A DNA stretch of 64,000 nt from Stichopus chloronotus (GCA_021234535.1 SFZH01000008.1:2976001-3040000); one strand, 5' to 3'. Counted from the stretch's first letter, positions 12,101 through 27,100 are shown. A program made the numbers and translations. The notes: generated from the sequence alone by a model not told the origin.

Positions 12101-15100
12101 TTTTCTAGCCAAGACTCCACCCTTGACCTTCTGTGTGCAGTTTTGTGCTTGATCAACAGTTACCTTTCTTTTGCATTTTGTCTGAGCTGGAGTTATATTT
12201 GGCTGTGCTCATAGGTAGTGTCGTACATCAACACTAGTAGGTACTTAAATGTAGAAAATTTCATTAATATGCATTATGCAGTACTATTTAAGTACTTAAC
12301 CATGAAGCTTAAGCACGACCAATTAGACAATAGTCTCCTAGAGGTACCTATATATGTAGTTTCTTCCAATTTACAAAAATTAAGAAAAAGTAACAAAAAT
12401 CAGTTATTTGTACGTACCATGAAGAAGTCATGTTCTTAATATCAAATCCCCACCGAATGGCTTACTTATAAATTTATATATGCAACAAGAGTGCAAATTT
12501 TTGTTTTAAATATTATTGAACAATGTAGACAAGAACTGGATAATAAAACAAACAGAAATCCCCAAATTTGATATTCCTACATAACATTAAATTGTAAGCA
12601 CATAGGATAAAAAAGTACAAATAATTAAAGTCAATGCGAAAGAAATGAGAGAAATTGTAAAGATGAAGGAATGATCAAAGAAAGAAATGATTAGGAAAAA
12701 AATACAACAGAATGAGATTGCAGCTACTAAAAAGTGAAATAGAACCAGAATTTTCCATAAACAGAGTTAAACATTAAATTTTTAAATGAGATGATAAGTG
12801 CTGGCATCAATCCCAGTAGTGTCCACGAAGTCAATTTCACCCCCCCATGAAGCTTATTCAGATGAAGATATCAAATATAGAGATGATTAGCAAAAAGTCA
12901 ACTGGTGGTACAGCCACAAGTGACCTCTGAAAGTAAACATTTACTCTGCCAGCTAATTTCTGATTTCTGTACTCTGGTATTATATTTACAGAATTCAGAA
13001 GACTGCTTTTCATTTCTCATGTCCTTTATATTTTGTCCTCATGTCCTTTATATTTTGGATAACATAAGTCAACTTCTCTTTCCAGTGAAGTTGTTGAAAG
13101 AGGACACGTCTATAAGACAAATTTTCCTTCGGTTTAAACCAAGTAACTTTAGGTTAGTCAAACAATTTGACAGAAGTGGATTGTGCTGGGTTAAAATTGA
13201 CAGCACAGGACTTTTAAGCATACTCCATCCCTTCCTGAGTGATGGGATGTTTTGTATTGTAATAATCCCGAGAGAAGACACAAAAAAAAAAAAAAAAAAA
13301 CCTACTGAATGTGGCAGACGTTTGTAGTAATGTGTCTTTATCATTTTTTCAGGTGTTAGTTACAGCTTTGCAGAGATGTATGAACTGCCTGAATTTCTAA
13401 AACAAAAGCTCATGAGCTCATGATGTGGAGGTGGGGGGGGGGGGGGTTGGAAGATTAATAAAATTTCATAAATGCTAGTATTTTGCAATACAGTGAGTCG
13501 TTTATATACTGTCACCGTCAGTTCACCATCAGTTGTTGAAACATCACCTCATTTAACTGAGAGATGCTTATGTTAGGTGAAAACAAATTCACAGAATACA
13601 TGTGTTTGATTTGTGGACATTGTGTCATCTTAATAATATGAAGCCTCGTGAAAAATTGACTTAGTGACAAAAATTGAGAGGTGAGTCCCACACCTTAACC
13701 AAGAACTTATGAAGTAATATTTTAGGTTTTGCCACTCTCCATTTCATGAGAGAGGGACAAACTTCTCACCCCCACAACCCCCTCTTAAATCATTGACAGA
13801 AGTCTTGATGAGTGGTATGCACTTTTTAAATCAGGTAATGATAGGTCTTATCTCCTTTAATAATACCACTGCAGGATGGATGAACACCCTCAGTTACAGT
13901 TTCAAGGACTATGCAAATACTAAACACTGTATCAATGTTTTACAACCTGATTGATTTTTATGTGAAATGTGGGTTGAAATCAACTTAATTTGTTTTCACC
14001 TCTTTACAGAGAAGGTTGGGATACATCAATAGGCCTGGTGGTAAGGTCAGTGAGCACATACTTCCACCCACCAACCAAGCAAAGTGTATCGTTTGGGCAA
14101 CTGACAAAATAGTACTTAATCTGAATGATAGTATAAGAGCCATGCTAACCCAGAACCACCTCTCTAGCTTCCATGCTCTTTCTTTCTCTGTTGATGGTAC
14201 TTGTTTAGTCAAGTTGACACCCATGCAGTGGTAGATTCATGGGATGGCAAGTGCAAAAATTTTCTCTTACTCATAAAGTCCCAGGAATGTTCTAGGTATC
14301 TAGACTTCTAATATTTTTTTATCCCTGCCCCTGCTTCTGTTATCTCCCTCCATTTTCCTTGGTCATAAAGCAAGGAAGTTGAAACTCACCGCAAATAGAA
14401 ATGTTGACTTAGCCAGCGTGAGTAGCTGAATGTCCCTTTGTCTCAGAATTCCGATGAACTGCAGGTAGTTCATCTATGAAATGCTCAAATTAGTTGTAAA
14501 ACTTGATGGACCACCAAAAAAGTTTTTACAATTGCATGAGGAAACTTGGGTCCCTTACAAGAGGCTGCGTTTGCTGCTCTGACCAAGGATTTGTAATGAT
14601 TCCCTTCCCTCACCCCTATTTCTTTACCCTGTCTACCTTCAGTTAGTCCTCCCCTTGCTCCCCTTGCTCTCATTCCCTCCCTTCTCCCCCCCCCCCCACT
14701 TAAATTCAGATTTGAAACTGTCGCTGGTATCCTTATGTACTGTAGAAAGATACTAAACTCCAGTTATATCAAGTTTCATTTATTGCACACTCCTTATTGG
14801 TATAACTGGTAACTGTGATATGGTAGTATGGCAACATTGGCTGACTAACCAAAGCTGTAAACTGTAACCTCAGCTAAATATGTATAAAAAAACCATGTCA
14901 ATATTTCTCAGCTATTGTGTGCAAGACACATGATATGCATGGAAGGCTTGCACATGACGTATGTAGTTTACCACATGATTGAGTTTGCTTGATGTCAAAA
15001 ATGTTTTCATGTATATACATTGACACATTATGCATTGATGGATGTATGAAGGACATCATCTCTAAAATCATGAATATTTTGAGGCCAAGATAGTTAGTAC

Positions 15101-18100
15101 TGGCTCAACCATCCTTGTGAATACCAGCAGGGACAGATTAAAAAAAAAATGTCTTTTTGTTGTAAAGTTGATGTATTGTTTAGAAAATGAACCAAGAAAA
15201 AGCAACATCAGTGCAGTAGTACATTTGGGACATATTGACTGCTCAATGGTTTGCAGAAAGATAAATGTCACAACATCAGAGGACTAACCCTTATATGATC
15301 TAATAAAAGCAGTAGATAGAATGAGTATATGAGAGGGGCTGTATTGAACTGGTTTGCAGTAACATTGAAAATGACATTGCAATTCCATAACCAGTCACTT
15401 TTACTGTAAAGTTTTAGCCTTTGGCAACCACTCTTTATGAGGGGAAAAAAAAAAAATCAAATTTCTCACACATTCAGTAGCTCAAGGAGTAGATCCTTGA
15501 CTAAGGAAGCTCATTACAATGACTACGGGAGCTCATTAGAAGTATTAGCTTGGAATGGTTTCCCTCACCCTCCTTGCAGTAATACAAAATATAAATTATT
15601 TTATGATTTGATTAGTTGCAATTGTTTGAGAGTCAACCTAGTTTCTGAAAACCTTTCAGTTAATTTGTGTTACATGTCGGTATTTTCAACCTTATAGGGT
15701 ATTGCAGCTGTTACATTTCATGTTGTGCAGGACACTTCAGTGCTGAAGTACTTCAGATCAACATTGAGTGTGTTTCGATCCATTGGTTTTGGATTATGTG
15801 AAAAATGAAACAACATTCTATCAACAGTCTCACTTCTTTAATTTCTTGTCGCCTGTTTGTGAACTTTCATTATTCTCATTTATGAACAATGTTTTCACTT
15901 TTGATCTGCAGACATTTTGTTCAAAATTTATCACAACTATTTCTTTTTTGTTTAGGAATTTCTTCTCTTTTGTATTCTTTTTCAATTTCTGAAAGATGAT
16001 TGCTATATTTCTTTTTTTTTATTATTTTTTTACACCTTTCTCTTTGTTTTTCCATCTCTGTTGGTTTACTGCCATTCAGTGGTTTACGCATCCCTGGAGC
16101 CAAACGGCGGGTGTAAACATTCGCCTCCACGTAGGTGTCTTGCATGTGAAAATACCCCAGTTACATGCATGTAACAGCTTTGTATGCCCTAGGCTCACCT
16201 CGCTGCACAAGACATTCATGTTGGTTTTAAGCCTTCCTGATTATCCAGGCCAGATGCAAAAAAAAAAACAAAAAACGAACCTGTAAAATATGTAGTAACA
16301 TTTTGTGCCACAGTGATGGCAACTTTGATTGGCTGGGTGTTGATAGCAATTGTGAAATTTATAGGAAAGAAGCAAAAATATGGAAAGAGGCGATATATTT
16401 GAAAGAAGTGCTGTAAAGATAAAAAAAAAGTTGAAGAGATACATGTTTCAATGTAACTGTCAAGTGTTTCTATTTTGAATATTGAATTTAATTTGCATTA
16501 AATCAGAGCCTTATGGGTTGGATAAATACTGCAGACACAAAAGGATTGCCAGGATCCTTGTATGTAACAGCTAGTTTCAGTTGGTTATTTCCTTTAAATG
16601 AAACATAGAAAATTGAGTGAAATCTGTCAAAGGGATGGGTCGATGGGTGACAATGGCGGAATTATGAAATGGTGAAATTATGGGGATTTTCTGTAGGATT
16701 GGCCTAATTGATATCATTGGTTATTTTTTTTTTTGGGGGGGGAACACATCAAGCAATATGTTTGGCAGCAATGATAGGATTTGCATCATGTGAAAAAGAA
16801 ACTAATAGAATAATTCAAAATTTTTCCCAAATTGATTGACATATCTTAAAAGCTGTTTTGAAGTGGCATCAGATAAAGTATTCAATACTAAATGCTTCAT
16901 TGTACTCCAATTAACATTAAACTATGTTTAATGGCATAATAACTCCCATGTCAGGTAAGTTGCGTTGATAGCCCTTCACATACCCACTTTACTCTGTACC
17001 TTTCTCTTGTGGTCCCCAATATTAAGATGACTTTTGTTTCTTATGACTTAACTTTATCACCATGTAGAGGATAAAACTGAGCAGAGGAAGAAGCTAAAGA
17101 AAGCTTGATCATTTGTTAAAACAAGAGGTTGCAAGTACTTGCTCTCGAAAATATTCTGTTTCAAGAATAATACCAGGCAGAGTGACACAGAGAGATGTAG
17201 GCAGGGGAGTGGAATGATGATGTCCAAGAGGAGTGGTGGAGGGGTGAGAGGAGAAATGCTTATTAACAAACATTAGAGAATGAAAAAAGAAACAATATGG
17301 CAAACGATTAGTATAAGTTGTTCGAAACTGAAGACCTCTGACATCAGCGGTAGAGAGGAGATGAATAAGGAGGGCATTGTGTAACATTATTCTAGAACCA
17401 CATTCTCTGTTTGTTGTTTATGAAGATTCTTTTCAAGAGATGTGATTCTCATTGGAAGATATTCAGTAACTTGTTGCTTAAGAATAATTTGTTCGACCAA
17501 ACTTCCATGAAACTTGTTTTGAGAAGATGAAGCCGTTGCTGACCTTCATTGGCAACGAGACTGAATGGTTTTGTGATGATGATTAATTCTATTTTCTTTA
17601 TATGCCTCGTTGGTACACAATTTTGCCCTTTTTAAATCTTCATGGTGCTTTCTTCTGAGGATGAATACATCAATGGGATTCTAACAGACCAGTGTGATAC
17701 TTGTAGCAGCAGATGGACAGATTATAAATGTTTTGCCAATCAAAATCACAGGAATGCAGAACGAAATTTGAAGGTGAAAATTTGAAAGCGGAAAACTCAA
17801 AAACGACTTGAATTAGCAGTTTCCTAACTGACCTCATAGTATGTTCTGGCATTATATGTGGCATTCAGGAAAATGCTGATATCGGGAGTTGGAAAGCATA
17901 GCATGAATACAATCAATCTCAGGGGACAGTGGTGTACGGTACAGAATGTAGGTTATCACTTTACCTGCCACCCTTGCCTTTTATAAGTTGATATGTAGGA
18001 CAAATATGGTGGCATGTAGGGTGTAGCCATCAAGCTTGGGAAGTGAATACTGGCCATTGCAGGCAAGCAAAGATGCCTTTTATAGGAGAAGGAAAGCAGT

Positions 18101-21100
18101 CTTACACTGACTGACATTGGAAGGCATTACGTAACAAATTTAGTAACCCAAGGTGGTCACATTGGCATGATTAGATTCTACTTTGAATTTTAGAATGTCT
18201 TAAGAAGTATTGTCTTCACATTCTCTTTGTAATTTCATTTGAAATCAAGCCAGGTGGTTGGTAGCCATTTCTGCGGGGGCACTGCTTTTGCTAACCAATA
18301 ATTGTAATCACAGCTTCTTTACTAATAAAGTTTTTTTAATATACTCATTTTTTCATAAGTGTGTATGGTCTGTATCTATATAAAATCTATGTGTGCATAT
18401 ATCTTGAGATTCTGACAACTGTTTTCATTTGAAAATTTTCCTATATCTCAGTCACCAGACATATTTGTTCCCAAGGGAAAATTTTCTTTTCTTCATATTT
18501 AATCCTTATTTTGACAACATGATAATTTGGTTCTGTATGTTTAGGATTTTGTTTTGTTTTCAAGAAATTCCAAAGTCAAAGTTAAATGTGCCCTTGCAAA
18601 GTGGTTCATCCCATGGTGCTAGCAGGTTTCGTCTTCTAAGGCTCTGAAATCATATCACAACATTTGGTTAACTTTTTGTAGGGCAAAGAATTCAAGCCCA
18701 TTAGGAAGTTGTCTCAAGTTCAAAAGGAACCTTCCAAAACAGCTGATAACAAGAAAAATGTTAAGGTATTTTGGTTTCATCTTTGCCAAAAATATTTCAT
18801 TCAAGAACATTGCTACATTTCTTATCATCCGTGTCACATAGTTTACATGCTCTGAACATCGATTTTGTGGTCAACTACATCATTTGATTTGAATGAAGCA
18901 GAGATAAAATAATTCCTGAAACACCAAAAGATGACACCATCTATTCATATGCAAACTATCTTAAAAAAAAATGAAGGTTGAACTAGGATGACTTCTTTCA
19001 TGTGTCAAATTATATTGCACCATAAATGTAAGAAATCTGTACCTCATAAATGTCATATACGAACAGCTTGTCATCTTCCAAGCAGTAGGAAAAAGCACTT
19101 GTCACAATTACAAGTATTGGCAAGGAGATAAAAATTCTGAGGAGTAGTGTAATGAGTCAAGATTGATTGGAGTGGTACGAGGAGTGGTGGTGGTACATGC
19201 ATCAGGACTCGGGGTCAGAGAGGTATGAGTGGAGTGGTGGTGATGTACTAGTCAGAAGGGATTGGAGATGCTCGAGAAGGGGTGGTGGTACATTAGTCAG
19301 GAGAGGTTGGAAAGATGGAAGGAGTAGAGGTGGTGTATGAGTCGGGATGGGTTGAAAGGCAGGAGGAGTGTTGATGATAAATGATTCAGGAGGAATTGGA
19401 AGGTGAGAGGAGTAGTCTTAGAATCAGGAATGATGGGAGAGGTGTGATTAGTAATGGTGGTGGATGAGCTGAGAGGCTACTTGAAGAGAAGTGGAAAAGA
19501 GAGATAGTAAGCTTGGTGATAGTACATGAGAACGCAATCATCTTCATATCATGACTGTCTTACCTAGGCTCATTTGTTTAAATTACTGGTGGTTGAAACG
19601 ATCGCTTTTTTTACTTTAATGTCAAATACTACATTCCATCATAGCTTACCAGAGAAAAAGGAACTGAACTGGTGATGTCAGTCTGCAGTTGACATCAAGA
19701 TTTATGTGTATCTCTATTAATTAAGACTCTGTTCATATCATCAAATGCTTTCAGCAAGGTTTTGTCAGATCTGGGTTGGCTCTTTCTATGATGCCAGGTT
19801 TCTCGTATCATTTCATGCAATCATAGAAACATCACAATTCAAGTCATTCCCTGTCTTAAAGTATCTCTTTACATTTTATTTTGAAAATGCTAACACACCT
19901 GCTATTCTTCATTGACTATCTTGCATACTGTTGTTTAAAAATATGTACATTAATTTGCATAATAATGAATGGCTCATAATGTTTTAATCATCATATCACG
20001 TTGCTATGGTTACATCATTGTGGTATCACTACATTCAGGTTTCATATATTTTGTATTGGCTGCTTTAATCATTAATTGGCATTACTAACACTCTTCTGTT
20101 TTCATTCCATTTTTAATTTTTTTTTTTCATCAGTAAATGTTCATTTGCAGGTATAATTTCATAAAGTGAATTGTTTGTTGTGAAAATCTTAAGACAATTT
20201 GTAATCTTCTGTCATCCCACAAAACCTCTTCGAAAAGTTACGTCATAATCATTCAAAGAATAGAGCCCCAGTGTATTTCTTTGCAGATAAGAGGATACAG
20301 TAATGACAGAAATTTCTTAATAATTGCACCTTATTTAGGGACACGATGTCCTCACCCTGACCCCTTTTTTTTGCCATCACAAACATGTGGGCACTTTGAG
20401 TTACAGAGATTGTATGCACCTGTTTCAACAACCATGTAAATTCCTTTCCATTCCTTGCTTCCTTTCCAAAATTTTCTCACATTCCAAAACAAAATAGAGA
20501 AAAGGGAATTCCTCCATAAGTTCAAATTCTTTCAAGGATAGCTGTCATCTCCCTCTAAATAAATTTAACATCACCCATCCATGTTAGATGTATTTCTTTT
20601 TAATATTGTTTTTGTTTTTATGCACATCAGTCAAGTTTAGTGATAAAATAATGCCACTGCTTCATTTGCCTTGTCACCAAATCTTTGCAGTGCATGATGG
20701 GAATACTTTGTCAGAATCGTTTAATACTATCGATCACGCCGTCTTTTCTCAATCATTTCATGTTTTGTTATAATTTTTGTTTTGTAATTTTTCCATGTGG
20801 CTTGATGGAAAAGTGTGATTGATTCTTGTCAAGATGATTTCCTGATGATGTTGACCTAAAATAAAGAGAATAATTATCTTCTGTGCAGCTGATTATGGCT
20901 TGATTGCCATACTTATATTTGTTTAATTTAAAATGCAGTTGTAATGCAGAATCCAAAATGGAAAAGGGTTCCCACAGGTTTTGCCAAGAATGGTTGTTTC
21001 TGAACCCAAAAGGTTTACAGGTCATTGTGGCATTGTTTTGAAAATGTCTTTGAACAAGGTTCAGTGTTGAAGTCCTTAGGAAGTTCACTTGAGGGTAATC

Positions 21101-24100
21101 TCATATTTCTTTAAAATGGTAAGAGGAGATATATTCGAGAAATATTCTCATAATCTGGTAATCTATGAATAAGGAAAGCAAGATAACTTTCTGTTCATTT
21201 ATTGACTGTTCATCTTGGATTTGTTTTTTTTTGTCTTTTGTCTGTTATGACTTGTCATCTATTGCTTTTCTGTTGATGTTTTATTTCTCTGTTTTAATAT
21301 TGTTTTGTGTTTGTCAGTTGTTTGTCTGGTCATATCTTGTTTTCTTTTTATCGATTGCTTGTTTGTTCATGTATCCTTTGTCTATTCAACTATTTTTTGT
21401 CTGTTACCCTTTATTACCTGTTCGTCTTCTGTTTGTTTGTTCATGTACCATTTTTCTCTTTGTGTCTGTTTGGCCAGTGCTTGTTGTTCTCCTTTTTGCT
21501 GTTTGTGTATTGTTTGTTTCATGCCTGTTGGGTCTACGTTTTGCCTATTGTTTGTCTCTTTGTCTCGTGTTTGTCTGTACTTACGTATTTATATTCCTTC
21601 ATTCCCTTTAGACCTATGACAGTCATGGGGAGGAGTTGAAATGCAAAGAGCGAAGGCTGATACTCTTGAACGACCTCCTTGTGTGCACAACACCGATATC
21701 AAAGTAAGTCAGAGAATCCTTTGACCCATTTTCAGGAGTATTTCTGTCTTGTTCCTCTTCCATGTTTGCTGTAGAATATGCGGGTGCCACCAGTAGGAAT
21801 GCACGAACTGTGCAAATGCTATCCTTAATTGTCTGATAAGTGGTACTGAGATGTTATATCGAAGCAAAGATTAATCCTTCATGTAATTTCAGTAAATTAA
21901 TTGATTTGGCAGTCTGCATTGTGTGTTTGCTACTAAGTCTTTACATTTTCATACCATTTGAATGTTACTATGGTGATGGTGCTATATGCAGGGGGAGGGG
22001 AACATAAATAGTAGCTGATCATCTGTTGCATGAGGTGTCTTGGATGATCGGAACAAAATGTAAGAATGAGTTGAAAATGAGTCTTGTTCTTTTTTTTTCA
22101 AAAACAAGTAGAAGCAGCAGTGCTTTTGCTACTCATCGAAGGAAAACACCAACAAAAAATGTTAACATATGGTTAACGTGAAGCAGAGCAAATGATAATA
22201 CTAAGAAAATGTTTTCCTTTACTTTTTTTTTTTTTTTTTTGCTATCAGTACAAATTCATCTGGATTGGATGCACCGAGGTACAAGCACCGATGGAGTGTC
22301 CCACTCTCAGAGGTAGATGTGTTGGAGCCAAGCTCCGATGGTGGAGATGTACTGGTAGCCAAAGAAGTTGGAAGGATGACCATTACAACACAGCACATGG
22401 ATGAGAATGGTAAATGCTTAAAGTGCAGCATTTTTTTTTTTTATGGGGGTCACTTCATCTACTATGTCATGATGCTATAATTCATGTCAGACTCTTTCCA
22501 TGTCCAAATCCAAGCAGAAGGTTGTTTGTGATCTTTCTAGTGTGCTTGCCCTGTCAAAGTTGTTGCTTTCTCTTAATACATCTATGCCTGTCTGGTGAAA
22601 TTTTATCACAGATTTATTTTGACTTAGCTTTGTTTTGTTTTTTTGGTGTAACAGAATATTTGTATGGTGGCTCGACTAGGCAGCTCTATCAAGAACGAAA
22701 TGACCTCATGCATGATCTGGCCGTCGTCAAACAACTTGGTGCAATGTTAAGTAATCTCAAGGTGAGTCAGTTACCGTGGCAACTCTCAAAGCACTGTAAG
22801 AATGTGTGTCACATGAAAGTCGTTTTGCATGTTTACAAGAGTTGAGCAAATAATAATATATATCAGAAAATAGTACACAGTTTGTAGGAAATGTTCATAT
22901 AAAGCCTCTTGTGGTCCAGCAAAATTGATTTTGTTATCCATGAAATGTCATATTCAAGACTTGACTTGCCCAAGTCTCTCGTGATTGTCCACTCCCAGCT
23001 ATGGCATCTAATAGGACCTCTATGGTTTTTCTCCTCCTTTTATGGACGTCCCCTTCATAAGGAATACACTCCCAGCTTTCTACAACAAGTCATTGTAATC
23101 TTGTTACATTTTGCTATTGTCACCAGCCAGATGCCCACAAGAGACTTGTAGCTTTTGAAATTGGTGATGTCATATTTTAATTCAGTGGTATTCAGCATAA
23201 ATATTCACAAATATGTTGCATCCAGTGAAAAGTTTAACTTTTAAACTCACAGTCTTATCACCTTTTATACAGTGCAAGCTAAGGCCAGCAGTCTTCATAT
23301 TTAAGCCAAATTATTTCAGATTGTAGCACCGTGTCACTGATTGAACCAAATTAATCTATGTGTATACAGGCACATAGACATAGGAAAGATAAAACAGATT
23401 TTCACAAGTGTTTCATTTGTTTTTAAGACTTCTTGCTTTCGAAGAACAGAAAAGTTCACCAGGTTAGCCACTGACGTTAGTGTGCAAGTAGCGACACCGT
23501 TCATATGTGCTTGTACTGCAGTAATATGTGTTGTATATGTATGCTACTATTGTGCTTAACGTTCATAGCAAGATATGAATATTTGTCCTAATGAATATCC
23601 AACAAGAGTCATACAATACTCAAGAGAGACTTTGGGCAAGTCTAATTCAAGACCTTCATTCCCTTTTCTTTAAGTCAACTGAGTGGTGCAATGATCAGTA
23701 ATCTCAAATAAAGTTACTACGAAAGCTAAGAATTGTTGTGATTTCGAGGTATTATGGCTTTTTTTTGTAAAATGTTGGCACGATAAGGCAGGTACGTCAT
23801 GGTGGTATATAACTGGTAAAGCAACTTCCCTTAGTTCCCCTATGCCTAATTTTTTGTAACTGTTTGACATAATTTTATCGTATTTCTCTAATATCATGTC
23901 AATTTGTATGGTGGCATTGCAGAACAACTGAATTGAGGTTTAGCACATACCAAAGCATTTCAGTAAAATGTCAGTTTCCCAGAAGGTCATGTTAACCCTC
24001 TCAATGAAACAAAGTCATGGAATGTCAAAGAATTAGCATTATTTCAACATGTCAACTTCAAAGATTTTTTGCTTTGGTTATGTTGCCAACACTTGCATGA

Positions 24101-27100
24101 GATTGAGTGTATCTTAGGTGCCGGTAATTTAGAGACCCACACGCAGTCATCAGTAGTCTAGTTAGGACAAAAATTTGAAGTTGGAAGTTTCAAGATGGGG
24201 AATCCTGAAGGCTCATTGAGGACCGTATACCATGTTGATTTTGGGAGAACACCAAGCGTGCAGAGGGGCAATGAGACAGGGTTGAACCAAGCACTCCCTA
24301 CGCAAACCTTAACCTGCTCCTTCCCCTGGGACTAACTTTTAGTGTCCCCATCCGATGGACGAGAGCTGTATTGTCTAGTTGTTGGCCACTTTCCTGTCCA
24401 GTTGTTAGCCACTTTCCTAAAGACTGAGAGGGTCCAGCTCAGCAATGTGTCAGTCAGATGCTCTAACCACCAAGTCAACCCTCCACCCTAATTTTCACAT
24501 GTGCAGTTCTTTGGTACCAACTTGGGGAAATTGTGGAATGTTTTACTCTGTCCCATAAATTGCCAGTAACTAAATGAAAACCGATACTTGTGATAGTTAC
24601 ATCCTGTGTATCTTTGATTGTAGTACCAAAAAGAAAGACAATGTTTTCCTTGATGGAGAGATGTTTTGTCGTGTAAACTACTGTCAATAAAACCATGAAC
24701 GGTAGGAATGCATTCATCTTTTTTGGCTCTGTGTGCCTTCAGGGGACGTACGGAGTTTTGACCCAAGGCGATATAGAAGAATGGTCACAGATCATCCACA
24801 AACTAATAAGAAAGAAAGGCCAAGAGATCAAACAAGCAGATGTCAGTAAAATTCAACTCTCTCTGCCTTCTGTCCATGCGTGAGTATTATTGAGTTTCAT
24901 CTGCATTTTCCTCTCTTACTTTCAAGAGTTGAGACGTTATTCTCTAAAGTTGAGATTTTTTCCCTTTTGTGTTTTTGGTACATGTTCAGTCCGTGCAGAT
25001 CACTAGATGTGTGGCACTTTCAGTCAGTTCTTAAATGTCACAAAGTTGTTTTTTTTTTTGGTCAACGCAAAGCCTCACGAACCTTTGGTGTGTTTGATTT
25101 TGTGATAGAGTATTCTGTTTTCACACTGAAGTATGTCCTTTGTATCTTGTTGGATGTTTTGCCCCAAAATTTATGCAAATATCATTAAAACTTGAGGAAT
25201 AGGGCAGGGGGTACGGTAACCATTATGATAGCTTGGCAATGGTTTGAAGTACCTTCATCTGACTACCCCTATATGTTTGCAGTGATATATTGCAAAAATA
25301 CCCCCCCCAAAAAAAAAAAGAACTGTTACCATGGCAAAGAACAACTTTACAATGAGAAGGAACTCAGCCATGTAAGATTCACTAAAGTGGCTATGTACTT
25401 CATGTAAACCAACCTGACACGCAGGTGAATAGACCTCAGAAGGGAAATGAATAGCATGAATAGCTTCTACTGAACATGATTGGCTGGTATCTATTCAGGT
25501 CAGTTTGGGGTTGGCTTACATGAAGTATATTTCCTAAAGTTAGTACGCAATGGCCTACCCTCACCTTGAATTGATAAGTGAAATTCACTAAGTTGGTATT
25601 CCCACTTGGTGTCAGAAATTTCATCCTACAACTTGTATCATGATCTCTGTTTGTTCCCGTGCAGGCTTGACAGATGGTGCGATCAAGACATAGTCAAAGC
25701 TATTAAACATTGCTTCTCATGTGAGGATAAGATAGTTCAAAAAGACTCACAGCTGCACAGACAGCTCCTACGTGCTCTAAAAATGCATGTTAGAATCAGT
25801 GACCTTAACTAAATGTGTTGAACACCTGTCATTCTCCCTTTCCATATTCATGTCTTCTGATTAAGTGTCAAGAAAGTAATCTGGTGTAAAAGGAACTACT
25901 ATAACTTTTCTTACGCAAGTATTATATCAGCTCTTATCACATATTTTACCCAAGTCATCTGTGGAACTGTTTTGTGTGTTTTTCCATTGCAGGAACGAGA
26001 GAGTCACCGTTGTATTTGACACAGTCAGCCCAAAGATCAAGCAAGACTGGCTAACCGCTCTGGAGACTGCCAAGTTGGGTCTAAGTAAGTATCTAAGTAG
26101 CATGATACATATGCCTGTCTGAGACATGCTGGAAAAACCAACAAATGGTCCCATCTGGTGATTTTCATTTGCCAGATTTTTCTCTTTTCCTTGGGTGCTT
26201 TTAGTAATAGTCTCTCCCGTTTCTATGGAAACAATTTTCAAGTCAGGTTAAGCACCCTGGAAGTTTTCAAATAAGCTAGACATTATGTAGTGTGAATTAT
26301 GTACTAACAATTCAATGTGTGGGCGGACCTGCGGAGAATTATCCATGAACAAATCTCTGTAGTAGGAATCATTTCGGAGAATTATGTATTAAAAGTTCTG
26401 TGAGTGGGAGGATTTACTGCAGCCAGATGACTGTACAGTTTTACTCTAGCTATCCTGCTAAGAGTGATGTGTATGGAATGACAAGGATTAGCAGAATCAT
26501 GTGGTTCACGAGAATATCATAATTGTATCCCCCCCGACATAAGTATTTTGTGACGTCAAGAAGAAAAAGTGGTTACATTGAAACACCTTTTGTCTTCTTT
26601 TGCGTTTGCTAGAACCACAAAATAACCCTGGATGGTACGCTCCAGACGAGAGCGACTCCACCCTGGTCGAAATGAACTTTGGTGTTCCTCTTCACATGAA
26701 GACACTTCCGATATTTTCCTCTCAGGAAGAGATGGGAAAGGTAAGTCTGCAATTTCTCTGTGGTCATTTCCTTTTAGTACAATGCTGTGGATTCACTGGA
26801 TTGCCAAACTATCCGTGTTCTGTTAGTTCCAGCAGCTGCTTGTGACCATTTTATAGGGTTAAAAAGTCAGTACAAAACAATTGTATGCATGGAATCATAA
26901 AAATATGTGTAGCCAGTCGCTATAAAGAGCCTCCTTTGATTAAAGGGATAATACTTTGGCTGAGTTATTTGTATTGGTTGGGTAGTTAACACAAACAACC
27001 TCTACGCTGCTAGGGGGATTCGTCATTGTACAGAATCGTGGGGATGAATGCATCAGTAGTGGCTTACACATTGACACACAGTAATCACAAGCAAACAACA

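Larger units (their letters stand above)
10325..21611 (+). other. 11.3-kb intron 6, ARHGEF10-like
   Basis: The longest intron in the window. Apart from two candidate optional exons (10912-10917, 18682-18765), two degenerate minisatellites and a juxtaposed splice-site motif at 16951-16960, I see only simple AT-rich sequence with mononucleotide runs. The last 300 nt are very T-rich and lead into the exon 7 acceptor. Confidence 0.75.

Noticed and set aside
14011..14041. A 31-nt segment between tttacag and gtaagg in intron 6
   Set aside because: Its length would shift the frame between exons 6 and 7; no alternative partner exon was found.
17067..17109. Short Lys-rich frame after tag at about 17066
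   Set aside because: The upstream tract is a poor acceptor, and the frame ends after 13 codons without a donor or polyadenylation signal.
21165..21639. Overlapping hydrophobic frames of 104-148 codons before exon 7
   Set aside because: They come from a T-rich, TGTTTGT-rich stretch that mimics membrane proteins in all three frames; it is the pyrimidine-rich lead-in to an acceptor.
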